This document shows positions 7,544 through 14,729 of a stretch of DNA of 39,378 nt, one piece after another. The stretch lies in NCBI RefSeq assembly GCF_030700285.1, contig NZ_JAUYZJ010000041.1, positions 1 to 39,378 of the forward strand. Direction: 5' to 3'. The position numbers and the translations under genes were made by a program. The stretch is from Methylobacterium sp. NEAU K (lineage in GTDB: Bacteria > Pseudomonadota > Alphaproteobacteria > Rhizobiales > Beijerinckiaceae). Each line of letters starts with the position of its first letter. The first letter of the stretch is position 1. The notes under the pieces are model-generated. The model worked only from the letters and a program-made list of their open reading frames with translations. It was not told the DNA's origin and did no database searches.

Positions 7544-9796
7544 TCAGGACGCCCGGACGGGCCGATCGCCCGGCGTGACGGCGCGGATTCCGGGACCCGG
7601 CTCGGCCCTGCCGCTCTCCACGGGACCCGACACGACCTCCGCGGGGTCGGTCTCGCGGATCTGCCCCGGGCGCAGGGTCCCGACCAAAAGATCGACCTGG
7701 CTTACCAGCCGGGCGAGCGAATGCCCGCGTTCGAGGGCGGGCCGCTCGGGCAGCGGCCGGTCCTCGCCGAGCGCAGCCAGGGTGGCGGCGATCCAGGCCC
7801 GCCAGGCCTCCGCCTCCGGGGCCGCCGCCTCGGGCGCATGCCGCAGCACGGTGAGCCGGGCGCTGATCCGGCGCAGGGTCGCGTCCGCCACCATGGCGGA
7901 TTCCACCTCCGGGTGGCTGCCGGCACGGGGCTGCTGCAGGGCGCGGGACAGGGCCGCCTCCAGGTCGTTGAGGGCGAGACCGGCTCCGCGGGCGCCCGCG
8001 GGGATCGCGGCCTCGCGGGCCTCGCCGGGGCCGGCGAGCAGCACGGCCTCTGCGAAGCCGGCATGGGCCTTGAGGGCGCGGCGCAACTCCTGGCGGACCT
8101 GGTCCGGCTCCCAGATCGGCCAGAGCACCAGGCAGCTCGCCACCGCGATCAGGCCGCCCAGCACCGTGAAGCCGGCGCGCATGAAGACGATCTCCCAGGA
8201 GCTGTGGCCCGGCTCCAGCAACTCGACCAGCAGCACCACCAGCGGCGTCAGGCAGGTGACGAAGAAGCCGTAGGAGATCTGGCGCGCCGCGAACCCGACC
8301 ACGCTGAGCACGAGGATCAGCCCGGCCTCCATCAGCGGGGTCGTGGCGTAGTAGGCGAGCACCGCGCCCGCGAGGCCGCCCAGCACCGTTCCGCCGATCC
8401 GCTCCAACGCCCGCTGCCACGTCGCGGCGTAGAACGGCTGCATGGTCAGCACCACGGTCATCACCAGCCAGTGCGTGAACGCGCCGGCATAGGTCAGGGT
8501 GGCGGCGAGCGCCGGCGCCGCGACGGCGGTGGCCCGCAGGGCGTGCCGGAGGTTCGGCGAGGCGAGGGTGAAGTTCTGCCGCAGGGGCCCGACATAGCGC
8601 GTCCAGCGATCGAGGCTGCGGCCGTCCGTGAGGGTGCCCCCCGGCCGGTAGCCCTCCGGTGTCGAGAGCTTGGCGCCGATCCGCACGCGCCCGACGATCC
8701 GCTCGGCCAGCCGCGCCAGGGTCGCGTCCTCCGACAGGCCCTCGGCCGACCGGGCGATCGAGTGCTCCAGCCGGGCGAGGTCGAGGCTGGCATCGTCGCG
8801 GATCGCCCGGGCGATGGTCACCAGGAGCGGCCGCAGGCGCCGCAGGAAGATCTTGGCGAGGGCGCGGCGGCTTGGCGAGGGCCGGCTCTCGATCAGCTCC
8901 GCCACGGCGATCAGCGCGGAGAAGATCTGCTCGGCGCTCTCCAGGCGCAGCAGGGCCTGGGCGGTGCGGTCCGAGACGCGCTCGCGGGAGCGGGCGAGGT
9001 CGAGGATCATCGTCCGCGCGGTCTCGATGCTCGCCCGCACGCCCCGCCGGTGGCCCCTGGCGTGGCCGTCGAACGCGTCGGCGTCGGGCTCGGTCAGGGC
9101 GACGAGCCGTTCGAGATCGCCGCAGAGGCGCGCGAGGCCGTGCCAGACTTCCGCCACCGCCCGGTGCGCCGGCCGGTAGGGGTGAAGCCGCCAGATGACC
9201 AAGGCCAGCAGCGTGGCCCAGAGGCCGCCCGCCGCGAACATCAGGGCGACGATCCCGGCCTGCTCCGGGCCGAGCGGCCGGTCGAGGGCGATGCACAGAA
9301 CCACCACCAGCACGTTGCCGGCCGACTGCGCCTGCACGCTCCAGACGCGGACGTACGAGCAGGCGAAGATCAGCGCGCAGGCGACCGGGACCACCACGAG
9401 GAGCCCCAGGGGCTGCAGCAGACCGAGCCCGGCCCAGAGCAAGCCGCCCAGGACCGAGAAGGCGGTGAGCGCGCGCAGGCGCACCCGCATCGGCCCACCA
9501 TTGTCGCAGAAGCAGGCGAGGTTGGCCGCCAGCGCCATCGTGAGCAGGGGCGGCCACTGAACCCAGATGTTGATCAGGATGACGACGCCGAACGCGAAGG
9601 CGGCGCGCACGCCCTCCACGAGCCGCACGCCACGCAGATCCAGGCCCGTCGGCAGGCGCCTCAGGTCCGCGCCCGGCCGGGCGAGGCTCCCCCGCCCGGC
9701 GGCGGCCCTGCGGCGCCGAACGCGGTCTGGCGGCGATGCGGAGGGACTCGGCGCGGGCAACCTTCGGACTCCTGTGCGGGCACGGCGCCCCCGCAT
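7544..9796 (-). CDS. FUSC-family membrane protein (aromatic-acid-exporter-like)
   Basis: A 750-residue inner-membrane protein with two membrane blocks separated by a soluble helical part, the layout of FUSC/YccC/AaeB-like proteins. The N-terminal block (about residues 50-200) includes AFAFGVVILINIWVQWPPLL, LTAFSVLGGLLWAGLGLLQP and VALMFAAGGLWATLLALVI. The middle is rich in Arg, Glu and Leu helices. The C-terminal block (about 400-550) includes LAATLTYAGAFTHWLVMTVV, GGTVLGGLAGAVLAYY and FMRAGFTVLGGLIAVASCLV. Relatives are proton-driven exporters of aromatic acids, but no substrate can be assigned. A long overlapping frame at 7494-9815 is an Arg/Ala/Gly-rich shadow. The start at 9796 is the first ATG after non-family sequence; a later start is possible. 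Confidence 0.8.
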   Translation of the reverse strand: MRGRRARTGVRRLPAPSPSASPPDRVRRRRAAAGRGSLARPGADLRRLPTGLDLRGVRLVEGVRAAFAFGVVILINIWVQWPPLLTMALAANLACFCDNGGPMRVRLRALTAFSVLGGLLWAGLGLLQPLGLLVVVPVACALIFACSYVRVWSVQAQSAGNVLVVVLCIALDRPLGPEQAGIVALMFAAGGLWATLLALVIWRLHPYRPAHRAVAEVWHGLARLCGDLERLVALTEPDADAFDGHARGHRRGVRASIETARTMILDLARSRERVSDRTAQALLRLESAEQIFSALIAVAELIESRPSPSRRALAKIFLRRLRPLLVTIARAIRDDASLDLARLEHSIARSAEGLSEDATLARLAERIVGRVRIGAKLSTPEGYRPGGTLTDGRSLDRWTRYVGPLRQNFTLASPNLRHALRATAVAAPALAATLTYAGAFTHWLVMTVVLTMQPFYAATWQRALERIGGTVLGGLAGAVLAYYATTPLMEAGLILVLSVVGFAARQISYGFFVTCLTPLVVLLVELLEPGHSSWEIVFMRAGFTVLGGLIAVASCLVLWPIWEPDQVRQELRRALKAHAGFAEAVLLAGPGEAREAAIPAGARGAGLALNDLEAALSRALQQPRAGSHPEVESAMVADATLRRISARLTVLRHAPEAAAPEAEAWRAWIAATLAALGEDRPLPERPALERGHSLARLVSQVDLLVGTLRPGQIRETDPAEVVSGPVESGRAEPGPGIRAVTPGDRPVRAS

Positions 9797-9957
9797 GAAC
9801 CGCACCCCGTACCATCCGGATCCGCCCCGTGCCGCATCCGAAGAATCGGAACGCCCGGCTCCGCCCCTCCTATGCGCCACCGATCCAGCTGGCCGCGTCG
9901 TCTGGGGTGGTGTAGCTTGCTGGAAGCCTCCACGATCACCGGCTGGGGCCGGGATGA

Positions 9958-10200
9958 TCAGGCTGCCAGAGGCGGCAGGCTGACGAGAGGATCATCGCCG
10001 ATGGGAGCGCTGCTTTCCAGAGCGATGTCGCGGGCGCGTTGCACGGCCCGCGCGTCGTTCTGTTCGAGCAGGATCGCGCCGACGAGGCGGGTGATGGCGT
10101 CCTCATGAGGGACGATGCCGAGGACCTCGGTCCGGCGCTCGATCTCGCCGGTCAGGTGTTCCAGCGGGTTGGAGCGCGACACGGCGCAACGCTTGACGCT
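9958..10200 (-). pseudogene. IS256-type (Mutator) transposase C-terminal remnant
   Basis: The minus-strand frame reads SRSNPLEHLTGEIERRTEVL, GIVPHEDAITRLVGAILLEQ and NDARAVQRARDIALES, ending LPPLAA and a stop. NPLE.L.GEI.RRT.V.GI.P.E.A..RL.GA.L.EQND.WAVQRAR is the hallmark C-terminus of IS256/Mutator DDE transposases. In those families a Trp normally follows ND(E/A); here it is Arg. Everything N-terminal (DDE core) is missing, and the frame upstream of about 10200 is unrelated. The remnant ends 40 bp before the tRNA-Arg gene and so lies just outside the island. It marks this tRNA flank as an old insertion spot. Confidence 0.8.
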
Positions 10201-10239
10201 CGGCAAAGCCCGTGGCTTCTGAGGCACCACGGCACCAGA

Positions 10240-10316
10240 GACTCCGTAGCTCAGCTGGATAGAGCAGCCGCCTTCTAAGCGGCAGGTCGTAGGTTCGAGC
10301 CCTACCGGGGTCGCCA
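10240..10316 (+). tRNA. tRNA-Arg (anticodon UCU)
   Basis: A complete cloverleaf of 77 nt with encoded CCA can be folded by eye. The acceptor stem is GACTCCG/CGGGGTC with one G-T pair and discriminator G. The D arm is GCTC/GAGC. The anticodon stem is GCCGC/GCGGC with loop CTTCTAA, giving anticodon TCT. The variable loop is AGGTC, and the T arm is GTAGG-TTCGAGC-CCTAC. It decodes AGA/AGG arginine codons, rare in a high-GC genome. Its 3' part from the anticodon arm on is the left attachment half of the genomic island, and the gene remains intact after integration. Confidence 0.97.
10265..10316 (+). repeat. attL: left attachment repeat (3' part of tRNA-Arg)
   Basis: These 52 bases, from just before the anticodon stem to the CCA end, recur at 27248-27299 with only two mismatches. 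Both mismatches lie in the T stem and pair with each other (GTAGG/CCTAC here, GTTGG/CCAAC there). tRNA 3' ends are the classic target of tyrosine integrases, and the integrase gene lies at the other end of the island. Confidence 0.9.
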
Positions 10317-10322
10317 GAATTT

Positions 10323-10354
10323 AACCCGCTTGGTCAACGACTTGGCGGGTTTTT
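10323..10354 (+). terminator. Probable Rho-independent terminator after tRNA-Arg
   Basis: Inverted repeat AACCCGC (10323-10329) and GCGGGTT (10345-10351) with a 15-nt loop, running into TTTTT (10350-10354). It lies 7 bp after the tRNA CCA end, on the island side of the junction, so the element supplies the tRNA's terminator. Confidence 0.7.
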
Positions 10355-10380
10355 GTTGCCATGGCTACAGCGTTCGAGCT

Positions 10381-10475
10381 CGCAACACGTCGCAACACGA
10401 ATCGTTATTTTACAACGGGTTACGACGTGAGCCGACGCGCTTGCGGTTGCTCCATGCAACACGGACGCAACACGG
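10381..10475 (+). repeat. Four GCAACACG direct repeats, probable integrase arm sites (left)
   Basis: CGCAACACG occurs at 10381-10389 and 10391-10399. TGCAACACGG occurs at 10455-10464 and CGCAACACGG at 10466-10475. All are in the same orientation, as two close pairs starting about 65 bp inside attL. A fifth copy, CGCAACACGG, lies at 27185-27194, 53 bp inside attR. Paired short repeats flanking the core on both arms are what arm-type integrase binding sites look like. This is inferred from sequence pattern only. Confidence 0.6.
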
Positions 10476-10593
10476 TCGCGGATAAAATCACCGCCATCCG
10501 AGCAGCACGACGAGTCTGGAGAACGTGACAGGTTCGAAACCCGTCCAACGGTATCCAGAGAGAACCCCGGCTCAGTTCAGGCGCCCCACCCCG

Positions 10594-11526
10594 ATGGTCA
10601 CCCGACGCGCGCTGATGTCCCGGCCCGCCCTTACCGGAGCCTTGGTCACGGCAGGCAGCCTCATGAGCGCAGGATACGCGACTGCGTTCGAGCCTCATCG
10701 CGTGCAGGACACCAACTATCGCCTATCGCCCCAGGGCTGGCCACCCGGCTTGCGCCTGCGCATCGCGGTCCTGACTGACTTCCACGCTCATCCGCGCTGC
10801 ATGGGCGAGGCCGAGATCGCGGCGGTGGTCGCTCGGACCAACGCGCTCGCCCCGGATCTCACGGTGCTTTTGGGGGATTACGGCTCGCAGAGCACAGGCC
10901 CGTTGCCGTTCGAAACCGTTGCCAACATCTTGCGCGACCTCACGGCGCCAAAGGGTGTCTACGCGATCCAGGGCAACCACGACTGAAGCGATGATCGGGA
11001 AGCGCGCCGCCGCGGCCGCGGTCCTACGCGCGCCGAGCGAGCGCTGCGGGCGGCCGGCATCGCGTTCATCGAGAACACGGCGGTGCGGCTCGATCTGCCC
11101 GTGCCGCTCTGGCTGGCTGGACTGGAGAGCGAGGAGACGCCGCGTGTGCCGCGCGTACAGAAGCAGTTCGATCGGCACCGCCTTGGCACCCTCCAGCGAA
11201 CACTCCGGGCTGTGCCAGTGGGCGAGCCCATCATCCTTCTGGCGCATGAGCCGGACATCTTCGCCCTGAACCTCGATCCGCGGGTAGTCCTGACGTTGGC
11301 GGGCCACACGCATGGCGGCCGAATCCGCATCCTGGGTTGGTCGCCCTGGATCCCCTCTCGGTACGGCCTGCGATACGCCTACGGCCATATCGTCGAGCAA
11401 GGCCTCGATCTGATCGTGTCGGCTGGTCTGGGGGCGCACTTCGTTGCTGGCCGCCCGCTACGCCTGGGTGTGCCGCCCGAGATCGTCATCGTCGATCTTG
11501 GGCGGCCAGACCCTGCTACAGCATAG
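10594..11526 (+). pseudogene. Metallophosphoesterase (YaeI-like) interrupted by one in-frame TGA
   Basis: One continuous frame of 311 codons is broken only by TGA at 10984-10986. The N-terminal part has a twin-arginine-like leader (VTRRALMSRPALTGALVTAG). The metal-binding blocks of calcineurin-like phosphoesterases follow in order: TDFHAH, LLGDYGS, GNHD just before the stop, then after it LLAHEPD and AGHTHGGRIRILGW. In homologous motifs GNHD is usually followed by Trp, so TGA most simply replaces TGG by one base change. Downstream sequence still reads as protein up to VIVDLG, so the loss appears recent. Relatives are exported or membrane-side phosphodiesterases acting on lipids or nucleotides. 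It is the first gene inside the island. Confidence 0.8.
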
Positions 11527-11541
11527 GGTGCTGAGCGGCGC

Positions 11542-12111
11542 TCACTTGGCAGCAACGGCCTTCTTGGGCTTACGCGCCCGGGTCGGCTTTTCGGCCGGCG
11601 CAGCAGTCGGCTCGGCAGCCTTCTTCCGGCCGGGGCCCTTCAGCGCCTTGGCGGTCGTCTCAGCGACATCAGTGGCCTTCGGTGCAGCGTTCCGGCGCTG
11701 TTGGCCTAGGCCGATGCTCTTGGCCATAGCGGAGCGCTGGGCTGAGTAGCTGGCCGCTGTGGCCGGGTAATCTCGTGGCAAGCCGAAGCGCTCGCGGTAC
11801 TCCTCGAACGTCATGCCGTGCGTGCTCAGGTGCCGTTTCAGCGTCTTATAAGGCTTGCCGTCGATGAAGCTGATCAGCGCATCTGACTTGATCGACTTCC
11901 GGATCTGCCCGGGCGTCAGCCTCTCCACCTCGGGCTCAGCGGAAGCTGAAGCGCCGTTTAGGCCAGCGACTGCAGCGTGAACATCGGCCAGGAGAGCCGG
12001 CAAGTCGGCAGGTCGGACGGAGTTGTTCGACACGTACGCCGCAACGATGTCGGTTGCGAGCTCGATGAAAGCGGACTTATCTGCCGTCGGATTGGATGTA
12101 TTTTCGTTCAC
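11542..12111 (-). CDS. MucR/Ros-like transcriptional regulator (zinc-finger cysteine absent), long form
   Basis: A 189-residue protein. The N-terminal FIELATDIVAAYVSNNSV is the usual MucR/Ros oligomerisation start. The DNA-binding core is ISFIDGKPYKTLKRHLSTHG followed by EEYRERFGLPRDYPATAASY, nearly the canonical sequence. However, the usual first Cys of the Ros zinc finger (xCLxDGK) is Ser, so classical zinc binding is unlikely. Some MucR relatives in Mesorhizobium are known to fold and bind AT-rich DNA without zinc. A C-terminal tail rich in Lys, Ala and Pro (GPGRKKAAEPTA, KPTRARKPKKAVAAK) resembles histone-H1-like tails. The GTG at 12111 is chosen because GAGGAGG lies five bases upstream. 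MucR proteins act as global H-NS-like silencers, so it may control the island's own promoters. Confidence 0.88.
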   Translation of the reverse strand: MNENTSNPTADKSAFIELATDIVAAYVSNNSVRPADLPALLADVHAAVAGLNGASASAEPEVERLTPGQIRKSIKSDALISFIDGKPYKTLKRHLSTHGMTFEEYRERFGLPRDYPATAASYSAQRSAMAKSIGLGQQRRNAAPKATDVAETTAKALKGPGRKKAAEPTAAPAEKPTRARKPKKAVAAK

Positions 12112-12310
12112 TTGCGCCTCCTCAATGTGAGTGCACAACGAACGCGATCACTTTGATGGTACGTCAAGAGCGCTCTTAAGAATGTCGCCCATATAAGTAC
12201 GTTGTCTACCGGTTCTTCCGACCAGCATCCAAAGCGCTTGAGCAAGAGCGCGCACATGAACGAGAAGGCCTCGGGCTGCCTGAGCAGCCCAAGATCTCGC
12301 GTACGAGGGG

Positions 12311-12751
12311 TCACTTAGCCGCGGCTGCTCTCGCAACCGATCTGCCGAGACCGAGGCTTTTGGCGATCGTGGCTCGCGATTCAGAGTAGTTTGCCGCAAC
12401 AATTGGATAGTCGCGCGGCAAGCCGTAACGCTCGCGGTAGCTCTCAGGGGTGTGGCCATGCTTGGTCAGATGGCGCTTGAGCGTCTTGTAGCTCTTGCCG
12501 TCGATGAAGCTGACGATCCCGTCGGGCTTGATCGATTTCCGGATCTGCGTGGCCGTCGGCATATCCTGCTCGGGCTCCGCCGAAGCGGACGCATCGCCTA
12601 GCCCAGCGATCGCAGCATGAACGCTGGACAGCAGCGTCGGCAACTCGGCTGATGGCAGGGAATTGTTGGCCACATAAGCTGATACGATGCTGGCAGCCAG
12701 CTCCACAAATTCGATCCCGCTCGATCCAGTTTGCGTCATCTCGTCTTCCAT
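12311..12751 (-). CDS. MucR/Ros-like transcriptional regulator, short form
   Basis: A 146-residue paralogue of the neighbouring MucR-like gene, on the same strand and about 200 bp upstream. It shares the N-terminal helix (FVELAASIVSAYVANNSL), the core (VSFIDGKSYKTLKRHLTKHG, SYRERYGLPRDYPIVAANY) and AKSLGLG, but has no basic tail. It also has Ser where zinc-binding Ros proteins have Cys. The start is uncertain: ATGs at 12781, 12751 and 12739 are in frame. The one at 12751 follows an AGGAG at eight bases and is preferred. Two adjacent copies suggest duplication, followed by gain or loss of the tail. Confidence 0.85.
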   Translation of the reverse strand: MEDEMTQTGSSGIEFVELAASIVSAYVANNSLPSAELPTLLSSVHAAIAGLGDASASAEPEQDMPTATQIRKSIKPDGIVSFIDGKSYKTLKRHLTKHGHTPESYRERYGLPRDYPIVAANYSESRATIAKSLGLGRSVARAAAAK

Positions 12752-13171
12752 CCATTCGTCTCCTAAATAGGTTTCGGACAAACTCGAGAATTTTTCTGAT
12801 CAGTCAAGGGTTGACGATCGCAGAGACGCCGTTACCGTAACGAAATGTACTCTTCCTATAGCCTGCAGCGGAGGTGACTAATTCCTGAGCTTCTGGTTGT
12901 TAGAAATGGCTGCGGTCCGCTCAGGCGGCCGAGGCCTTCGCCACGTGTGCCCGCTCCCGGAAGGGGCGGGTTCCTATTGAGAGACGTGCCCTTATCGAGC
13001 GAAGTATCAGAACTGGTGTTCTGACGCACTGAGGTGTGCGAATTCAGCGCCTCTGAACGCGGCGGGAATGACATGGGCTGCGCCGGCGTGTGATGCCGCA
13101 CGGTTACAGTTTTCAATAGGATCAAGACTGCGAATCGCCCCCGGCTACGGGCGCAGCAAGAGGGCGAAATC
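12752..13171. other. Non-coding stretch upstream of the short MucR-like gene
   Basis: About 420 bp without a convincing gene. The part next to the MucR start (12760-12850) is AT-richer than the surroundings and probably holds its promoter. A small palindrome, CAGAAC-TGGT-GTTCTG, lies near 13009-13024. A 105-codon minus frame here (12856-13173) is low-complexity and is not accepted. Confidence 0.4.
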
Positions 13172-13375
13172 ATGCGAAATGGAGCGAGACTACCGTCATG
13201 GCTTGCACGTCGCGGCTACTCTGCGCAGCTGAAAATGCACTTGAGCCACGCTGCAAAGGTAAAGAGATCGGATCTGGCTCGAATCGATCTGGCGCTTGAG
13301 GCCGAGCCTCAACGTGTCGGGAGGGCCATTGAGCTGCAGCAGTACCTGACTTGGCGAATGGTCAAGGCCAGTTGA
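13172..13375 (+). CDS. Hypothetical protein, 67 residues
   Basis: Short open frame with a possible ribosome-binding site (AGAGGG, about seven bases before the ATG). The N-terminal half is basic (RNGARLPSWLARRGYSAQLK). The C-terminal half reads as amphipathic helices (RSDLARIDLALEAEPQRVGR, AIELQQYLTWRM). No family is recognised. A GC-rich hairpin follows 10 bp after the stop, which supports a transcription unit. It could be a small DNA-binding or regulatory protein of the island, but that is a guess. Confidence 0.4.
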   Translation: MRNGARLPSWLARRGYSAQLKMHLSHAAKVKRSDLARIDLALEAEPQRVGRAIELQQYLTWRMVKAS

Positions 13376-13385
13376 GCCTTTTTAT

Positions 13386-13417
13386 GAGCCCCAGGCCCAC
13401 TGGGTGGCCCGGGGCTC
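13386..13417 (+). terminator. GC-rich hairpin, possible terminator
   Basis: GAGCCCC (13386-13392) pairs with GGGGCTC (13411-13417), with inner GGCC/GGCC pairing possible. A short T run (TTTTT, about 13379-13383) precedes rather than follows the stem, so it fits a minus-strand terminator at least as well as a plus-strand one. Confidence 0.4.
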
Positions 13418-13625
13418 CCTCGTTGGGTCGGGCTTGCCTGAGAAGTCGGCAGTCCGAGGATCCTCGTCCGTCAGCCGGGTCGCCCCAATTTTGTAGGCTC
13501 CCTCGTACGCGACAGGTCGCCGGTTCAGCGTCGCGAAAGCCGATGCTGGTCGGCTATCCTGTCGGGATGGTACAGCCAAAATTGCGGTCTGCCTCAGCCC
13601 TGCATGTCGGGGGAGCTTCGGCACA

Positions 13626-13907
13626 ATGACAAAGCGACCGGTCGGCATGCTTCCTCGAAGGCTGGGCCGCGAGCAGGTGGCGGAGTACTGCGGCTGTGAT
13701 TCGGTATCAGCCTTCGACGATTGGGTCATGAAGGGCACAAGAAGGGCCCAGGACCGCATTGCCGAGCCGCGCTCTGGATGCCGGCTTCCTGCTGATTTTC
13801 TTTGTCACCCCGACGATCGCGCGCCAATGCTCCGGCTGCTACTGCAAGAGCGGACCAGTTTTCGCGGTCCGAATGGTCGGCGCATCGGCTATAAGGCAGC
13901 TCGATAG
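13626..13907 (+). pseudogene. Excisionase-like helix-turn-helix protein, probably decayed
   Basis: A frame of 93 codons. The first ~35 residues after MLPRRL (GREQVAEYCGCDSVSAFDDW, VMKGTRR) look like the small MerR-fold DNA-binding proteins found beside integrases in alphaproteobacteria, which normally continue into a short C-terminal helix after a G-T-x-R-W segment. Here the sequence after GTRR does not continue in that style, while adjacent frames carry fragments such as ALDAGF, suggesting one or more indels. It is either a decayed excisionase-like gene or a short divergent one. Confidence 0.4.
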
Positions 13908-14291
13908 GGCATGCGGCTCGCCCCCCGAACTCGCGTTGCACCTTTGAGCATCACGAATAGGACTGCGAGAACGAAGGCGCCATGCCGGCCGAAAGCGGTA
14001 TGGTGCATTGTAGGTGCCGCCTTCAAGGCCCAATGCACTGAATGCCGTAAGCGCCATCCGCGAGGATAACGATGGTGGCCCAGGGTAAACCGCAAAGGCA
14101 GCTATCGCTGCTGAATAACTAGCAGCTTGGTGATGGCAAGGCTATAGGCTGGCGGTTGTGCAGAACTGATTGTAACCAACTTGCAATTGCCTTGCCCGAT
14201 CTTAAAAGAAGCAGCCGCGGTTGGGGGGGGCGTTGATGGACGACGGCCTGCTGGGTGATCGAACTAAAGTGCGCTCTGGTGCAGGCTGCCA
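13908..14291. other. Non-coding stretch before the seven-gene cluster
   Basis: About 380 bp with no supported gene. It must contain the promoter of the rightward operon starting at 14292. The part from about 14150 to 14215 is AT-richer, and a run of eight or more G lies at 14223-14230. I could not pick a -10/-35 pair with confidence. The ATG at 14292 is preceded only by a weak GCAGG. Confidence 0.4.
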
Positions 14292-14729
14292 ATGATTCCG
14301 GATTTTGACCCTGTCACGGGTTACCTGCCCCAAGGGGAGCATCCGGCTGACTGGGATGAGCTGACGACCCGCTTCGCGTGGAACGCTCACAGGCGATACC
14401 TCCTGTCCGGTCTGCAACGGCTCGCCGCCGCCCTACGTGACGAGGGGTGCGTGTTGTTCTTGATCGATGGCAGCTTCGTCACCCAGAAGGAATTTCCGGG
14501 GGACTTCGACGCCTGCTGTGATTACACGGGATTGTCCCCTATCGCGCTGATGCGCTTGCGTTTAATGGGCAGCAAGGAGATCATGAAGGCCGAGTACCTT
14601 GGCGAGGTTTACGCCTATGAGGAGTCAGTTCCCAGCGCCCCCCGGTACACCTTTCGCGAGTTCTTTCGACGGGATTTGGACGAGATCCCGAAAGGATTGG
14701 TACGGCTGAATCTCGAAAGCGTGCCGTGA
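14292..14729 (+). CDS. Minimal nucleotidyltransferase-like protein (DUF6932-like)
   Basis: A 145-residue cytosolic protein, first gene of the cluster. Residues 58-73 read IDGSFVTQKEFPGDFD: a G-S motif (G60, S61) followed nine residues later by D-x-D (D71, D73), the metal-binding arrangement of the pol-beta/MNT nucleotidyltransferase fold. The N-terminus (FDPVTGYLPQGEHPADWDEL, FAWNAHRRYLL) resembles proteins annotated as DUF6932, often found next to an HTH protein; this family call is from memory. MNT-type proteins act as toxins or antitoxins by adding nucleotides to proteins or tRNA. The third acidic residue cannot be placed, so activity is not assured. Its stop overlaps the next start by four bases (GTGA), implying coupled translation. 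Confidence 0.7.
   Translation: MIPDFDPVTGYLPQGEHPADWDELTTRFAWNAHRRYLLSGLQRLAAALRDEGCVLFLIDGSFVTQKEFPGDFDACCDYTGLSPIALMRLRLMGSKEIMKAEYLGEVYAYEESVPSAPRYTFREFFRRDLDEIPKGLVRLNLESVP

Noticed and set aside
7494..9815. Minus-strand 773-codon frame overlapping the FUSC gene
   Set aside because: Composition is Arg/Ala/Gly/Pro-rich without membrane segments or motifs. The frame at 7544-9796 carries the clear transmembrane blocks.
7721..10108. Plus-strand 795-codon frame
   Set aside because: Antisense shadow of the FUSC gene with no domain and runs of Gln/Arg/Gly.
10984..10986. TGA in the phosphoesterase as a selenocysteine codon
   Set aside because: Homologous motifs have Trp or another residue after GNHD, not Cys. 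No SECIS-like element or sel gene is visible, so nonsense mutation is simpler.
12856..13173. Minus ORF with PPLPGAGTRGEGLGRLSG
   Set aside because: Low complexity and Arg/Ser-rich with no ribosome-binding site; this phrase often comes from translating GC-rich intergenic repeats.
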